A stretch of 64,000 bases of DNA from Mactromeris polynyma (Eukaryota; Mollusca; Bivalvia; Venerida; Mactridae): the NCBI GenBank assembly GCA_032209605.1, contig JASFXZ010000040.1, positions 558,001-622,000 on the forward strand, in the 5' to 3' direction. This document shows, in pieces, positions 58,445 through 64,000 of the stretch (position 1 is its first letter; every line of letters begins with the position of its first letter). A program made the position numbers and the translations under genes. The notes under the pieces are model-generated. The model was given only the letters and a program-made list of their open reading frames with translations. It had not been told where the DNA came from and did no database searches.

Positions 58445-61400
58445 ATCCCACTATGTCTTCATTTAGAATACTTATTCAAACTTTCAGTTTGACATAAAAC
58501 GAGTGAAGTCATCATGCGCAGAAGATGCTTTTAATCCCTTGATGTTCCAATAACCTACAATCTGTAACACAATATCCCCCGAGGTCCTATCGCATACGGA
58601 GGCAATCGGCTGTACTGAAAGCGTGCTCAACATTAACTGATATATTTATACTAAGAACACGATGCATTTACTGTTTACTGTTCGGAATACGTATTTCTTC
58701 ATTTTTGAATCATGTTTTCAAGACAATAATACCTGACTTTTTTATCATAGTTAAATATATGCCCGTTTTAATTTTGCGAGTGTTTCAATTGCAGAATAGA
58801 TATATCGAAGTCACTTCCGAAAATATACCAATGTTTCGTTTTAGATGTTCTTCTGTTTGACATGTGAATTTAAGTTACACATGTGACCCGCGAAAGGCTC
58901 ATTGATGTTCACCACAAGCAGGATTTGACCGACAATGATGTGAAAATTAAATATAAGTATGAACGCAATACGTGCATATCTAGTTGAAAAAAATAAAAGT
59001 TAATATAATAAAAATCATAATACCTAATTTTTGGTTGTGTCGAATATTTGACAATGGATGAACAAAACGGAATGCATTTCAATGCTATTGATACTTCCGT
59101 GCGCCTACATTGTAAACTATTTGATATGATTATTCTAACAGAGACATTATGACTCCCTTGGTTGATAAAATAAATGGTTAATCACAACGTCATCAAGTTC
59201 TGTGTGTTTTAATAATTGTTCAGAGAGCTGTAAACTATCAGGAAGTCTATTTTACACGTGATTGTAACAATTATTAAAGTGTTCATAAAAGATAAGAGCA
59301 TTTAACGGTTGTCCCTTTGGCAAGTCTGTTTTAATATTGGGACCAATCAGAGATTTGCCATCTTAATACGAATAATAAGAGGAAATCCCACATAGGAGCA
59401 ACAACCAATGCATAATGAAAGATTCACCATGCAGACAAGACCAAACAAATTATTGTCATGCCAATGGTGGTTGACTTATGTCACGGCGAGATCGTGTCGA
59501 CATTTTATTTTGTATATTACATTTTATTATTGTCGTATCTTTATTGCCATTTCCTTGTGGCATTATATCGCCAACAAAAACAAGAAAATACGAAATTTCA
59601 GGATAAAGCTATCATCGCTGGCAACGCGACAGAACGAAGTAACGACATGTGCTTCGTTCTTTATATCTGTTGTCTCTTCATTTTTCGTTATGTCAATCGA
59701 AATTACAAAAAAATCTAAATTATATTTCATATTTTAATTATTCCCTTGTTTCGCTTCCCGGTATACATGCGTAGAAAATAACCACCAGATCATTCTTGGA
59801 AATGTCTGCATGGTATATTACAAATGTAAGTACAATCTCTTGAAATATGGTGTGTAGTACACTCACAATTATTTCTAATGATACCTCCATGGATAACCAC
59901 ATTTAAGCTAGCCGTGTTTCTTCACAGAAGGCTAATCTGACGGTATCCTAAAGTCGTTAAGACCACAGAGCGGTTGGAAAAGATCTCCACCCACGTACTG
60001 TGGCTGGATGTTGTTGTTATCTCTATAGTCTTTGGAGATTAAGGAGTTTGAAGATCGTCGTATTTAAGTGTCCACTCTTTTCTTCGTTACGGTAGTAAAG
60101 CTGTGTATGTTTAGGCAATCCTAATTGCGTGTTAAACACATATCAAAACTCAATCTATATTAATGAATGAATACATTTACTTAGACTATAAGCTTTTGTT
60201 TCGTGTTACGTTATATTGCCAGTGGTATTAATTACTGAAACGAATGCGAACTGAAAGAAAATGCGTTTGAAGATGACGGAACTATAAAATAAACATTCAG
60301 AGCCTATATTGCATATATCAAATACGCAAAGTCGCAGAATTTTATATTATCACTTCATGCTAGTCTAAGATTAGCTAGGAAAATACTATACTGGTTGAAT
60401 GAATAACTTCATATATTTGCACCATTACGAACTTACGGAAGTTACACGATTTTGCAATCTAATAAAACACCTATATTCGTGTACTTTTATATGCACACTA
60501 GACAGACAAAACTGTCGAAATGCCGAATATTGAATAATATTACCATCCATTAACAATAACGTTAAAACGTTTACTTTTTTACGGCTAGAACAGGCATTAG
60601 CAAAATGAGAATCTCAAAACGCTAGAAGTAATACATCATTGTCATAGACAGATTGATCATATACATATTTTATGTGGAAATGTTGATGTCAATGCCATTA
60701 CACTGCCATAACATTTCATATACTCAAGTTGAAAGAATTGCATGAGTTTTATTTCCTCTATAATGACATAGTCTGTACGTTTCTCACACTAATTTAGATA
60801 CACTGAATTCACTCTGGGAACATCTGTTATGTTTTATGAATTGTTTAAACATTCAAAGCGAAACATAGCACACAGAAGAAAATTTACTACCTTAAAATGA
60901 ACCAAGCTAACATAGAGTGTTTAGCAAAATTGATTTACACTTTCCTGCCAAAACCTTTACTGACTATTTACGTTTATATGTCATTTATGTCAAGTAACGT
61001 GTGTTGTGAATATCCCCTAAGAACAGTATAACATGATAACGGACGTTATACTTTCTATAAACCACAGAATGTGTTTGGACTATGATGCACAATAGACAGA
61101 GTGATCTTACTTGGATATCTCATTTCTTCTCAGGGCTACGCCCCATCGACTACATTAAATACCCTAAATAAACAGACTTTTATCTTTCTAAACAGACATA
61201 AAACCTTTATTTATTGTATAATGTAAATTTTACTTGAACGTGTATTATATTCATGTAATTAATAAATATAATATCACGAGAAATAATGTGTTTTATATCT
61301 TCATATAAACGAGATTAGTATAATTAAGTATTTCTGTATTTTAGAGTACTTGCTTACAAGTTTGTATTATCACAAGCCTCACGTTTGTATAGATTTGTAA

Positions 61401-62450
61401 TTGTCTTTTAATATTTGTAGTTTTTATTATAATGAAATGAAAGAGCAAACATTTGTGGACAGAAAACACAAAACTAATAAGTATTTTATTGTGACTGGAG
61501 ATCATTTGTCAGCTGTAATCTTTAGAGAAAAGTAATTTACCCGCTAAATAATACCAAACCACAGTCGCAATGACGCAAATACGCTCAAGTCTGGTTTAAT
61601 AAAAGCCTTTTTTAATGACAAACTGTCAATTTTGTCTATCATGATTATGTTGTACTTTGTCAATGCGTTTCTTCATAAGAAATATATTACTTCAAAAACC
61701 GAATTAATCAGGGAACAATTGATAGATCTTAACAATATCCTCAATGAAAGCCCTTGATCTGTATACAAAAAGACGTCGTTCTGTTTTTTATATACAGCTT
61801 ATAAAGGGACATTTATTGTCTTTATTACAAGTTCATGTTCACCTGAAACGCTTAAAACCAGCGCTTAAATTAGTATTATTGCTAAGGCACTTACATTAAA
61901 TAGAAAATAAAGCTAGTTAACTACAAAGCGAAACAGCGTGCCTTAATTGTATGATTCCTGTGAGTTAATGGCTTCGCTTTCTGTGTTTTTACAAAAAATA
62001 ACCAATTCACCATTCAAATTGCTGCTTACAAACTGAATAGAGGTGGTACATGCAGGCGTAGAAACAATATCCGAAAAATAATCGAAGTTGTTAATTTACA
62101 ACACACCTTAAATACTCTGTTCTCAAGCCAAGTAAATGATTCCTCCACTATGCGTCGCCAAGTAAGACCAATACCTGGGTTACGATTGATGTTGTCTCAT
62201 CTAGACAAAACGACGGTGCTGATAACAACCACATATGTACAAAGCCGCGAACGGCTGTTGTATTCCAACGATTTGCTGCATTTTACACCATTTGCTTGTG
62301 TGTAAGTAAGTAACATTTATGCTGCCATGACTGACGTTTACTTTGAATACCGTTCACTGGCTTTACAATGCTCTCAATCCTTATAGAGTCTCATGTAATG
62401 TTTGTCCAGATGGGCCAGTTTGAAATTATGAAACATATATATATATAATT
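58445..62450. other. No gene seen
   Basis: AT-rich, without recognised genes. A 109-codon frame at 59,408-59,737 has no family resemblance and overlaps a second open frame, so neither is called. Confidence 0.5.
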
Positions 62451-62451
62451 T

Positions 62452-62650
62452 ATTGTCCCTTACCTATTTCGTTAAAACCTCTCATGTGTTAATCTTTTAG
62501 TTCGTTTCGTATATTTATATCAAATTCACGGGACGTCAATATTCGGGTATATAAATTATATTTGATATAAATAAAAGAAACGGACAAAAACCTCCTAATG
62601 CAAACTCGATTAACACATGAGAGGTTTGAACGAAATAAGTAAGGGACAAT
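62452..62650. mobile_element. 199-bp foldback MITE
   Basis: Arms 62,452-62,493 and 62,609-62,650 are inverted copies matching at about 40 of 42 positions (they contain ATTGTCCCTTACCTATTTCG and AACCTCTCATGTGTTAAT). Inner segments also pair (GTTTCGTATATTTATATCAA against TTTGATATAAATAAAAGAAA), so nearly the whole element folds on itself. Non-coding. Confidence 0.85.
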
Positions 62651-63244
62651 AATTGATTGAAATGAATTATGATCAGTACTTAGCAGAAATAAAACACTCT
62701 CCGAACTAGTACCGACGTCAGAACATAGGTCTAGCCATGGTAAAAATATACACGACCAAATTACGAAACACGTAACGAATGTCATGTCCGGTTAACCGTT
62801 CGGAAGTTCAAACGGTCAACCGGTTAGCAAAATACATTGTGTAAGTGAATATTGACATACCTATCAATATATCACATATTTATTCTAAAAAATCCAACTT
62901 TAACTGTGTATAAAGTAATAATTATTTGTTAAAGAAAAGTAATCCACAATGAATTGGTCCTTGCTGTACGTAAATCGTTTGTATTGCTGTATGTGTGGTG
63001 AACAGCTATTGTCGTAAAGTCATTGACATGTCAGTTGTTTCTTTATGTCCGTGTACTTTAATAACATTGATATAGGAATGCTATAATCTTTATGTTGGCA
63101 TAACTTAGAAATGTGAATATAAGTACATCAAAACACGTATGGAACAACTGAATATCATGCCAAGTTATTCGACGCCGCCAGAAGGAGGCATTGAGTATTT
63201 GGAATGATAATTTTACGAAAGCCTGGTGACGACATTTCGGCTTC

Positions 63245-63365
63245 AAGAATTCTCAAATTCAACGTCATGAATTCACGATTTCAACTTCACGAATTGACAA
63301 TCTTAACATCATGATTTGAATTTCACGAATTCACGAGTTCAACTTCACGAATTCACGATCTCAGA
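63245..63365. repeat. Short imperfect tandem repeat (TTCACGAATTCACGA)
   Basis: About six imperfect units of ~20 bp built from TTCAACTTCACGAATTCACG with variants. No coding relevance seen. Confidence 0.75.
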
Positions 63366-64000
63366 CATGATGTATTTATCCCATAGTACTTTGTTAATAT
63401 TTTGATATATTAATAGACGACGCGATTCTCGCTAGACACATCATCATGTATTTATGTAGTTAAACATATTCAATGTTAGTGTAGACATGTCACAGATAAC
63501 ATTTAAGTGTGTATTTATTCTCTCCAGACTCGTATTTTCAGATATTTTGTTTGTTCTAGCATTTTTGAATTAACAACAAAATATTCATTACTATAAAAAA
63601 AGATTGCAACGAACAAGGAAGACTTATTCCAGGCTAGAATTCCTCTTCTACATGTGTACAATAAAGGTTAATTGATCATGCGCTATGCAGAAATCAACTC
63701 TCAATGGGATCATAGTCTTTATCTTGTAAATAGATTGTACACTGATTTATAATGATCAAACAACATCAGCTTATCACCTATCATTTCCCAATGTATTTCA
63801 TGTATCGTTAAGCATCATTAGAAGGCTGTAAATTGTATCACTACAATTTGTTAAATCTTTGTTGCTACTGTTACATTCTAATAATGAGTAAAAACACCTT
63901 GCCACATTATGTTATCTTCTTGTTTTGTCGATATATTACTTAATTACTTGTTACATATTCCTTAACCATTAGTTATTTTGTTACATATTACTTAACCACT
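63366..64000. other. No gene seen
   Basis: AT-rich sequence to the end of the window, without recognised features beyond a short ATTACTTAACCA-like duplication at the very end. Confidence 0.5.

Noticed and set aside
59408..59737. 109-codon plus-strand frame with hydrophobic stretches
   Set aside because: No family resemblance, overlapped by another open frame; hydrophobicity is expected from T-rich codons.
1..64000. CRISPR arrays, prokaryotic operons, rRNA or tRNA genes
   Set aside because: The tandem arrays here have no regular spacer structure, genes are eukaryotic, and no tRNA cloverleaf or rRNA core sequence was recognised by eye; a tRNAscan run would be needed to exclude tRNAs.

Overview
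The window looks like AT-rich nuclear DNA from an invertebrate, most likely a bivalve mollusc. The reasons are spliced eukaryotic gene structure, many MITE-like foldbacks and minisatellites, a DIRS-like tyrosine-recombinase retrotransposon, and a 'TTATGCCCC ... GGGGGCATCTGTGTCC' interspersed repeat of a type I associate with bivalves. The species cannot be fixed from the sequence alone. Real protein-coding content is small.

Region 1-24.1 kb is a diverged tandem segmental duplication. Positions 1 to about 9.75 kb are collinear with about 11.8 to 24.1 kb, with many indels. A broken NADAR-domain gene (898-1499, minus) is present only in copy 1. Each copy has its own minisatellites: 14-bp, 31-bp and a complex array in copy 1; a 138-bp repeat and a 19-bp array in copy 2. 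Copy 2 also carries two insertions missing from copy 1: a 466-bp interspersed repeat with an apparent target-site duplication, and a 2.4-kb block bounded by short hairpins.

Region 25.0-32.34 kb is the most interesting part: a minus-strand DIRS-like retrotransposon. In element order it has a 235-bp terminal inverted repeat (32335-32101), an intact SGNH-hydrolase ORF, an array of eight short hairpins with one conserved loop and changing but still paired stems, a Gag-like ORF with zinc motifs, an intact RT/RNase H ORF, and the first ~115 residues of a tyrosine recombinase joined by an ATGA stop/start overlap. The recombinase is cut off at 27134 by a repeat block that carries the second terminal repeat. 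That block occurs twice in tandem (25005-25764 and 26374-27134).

Region 32.4-51 kb has no recognisable gene. It holds several foldback/MITE-like elements (34237-34374, 36238-36470, 40052-41012), 141-bp repeats and the bivalve-type repeat at 41.16-41.62 kb. Region 51.1-54.5 kb is a complete four-exon type-B carboxylesterase/cholinesterase-like gene, plus strand, predicted 567 aa, with catalytic Ser238, Glu367 and His479. It has a TATA box upstream and a poly(A) signal downstream. Region 54.7-64 kb is intergenic, with a 21-bp minisatellite, interspersed repeats, a pogo-type MITE and a 199-bp foldback.

All identifications come from reading the sequence and recalling family motifs. No search was run.
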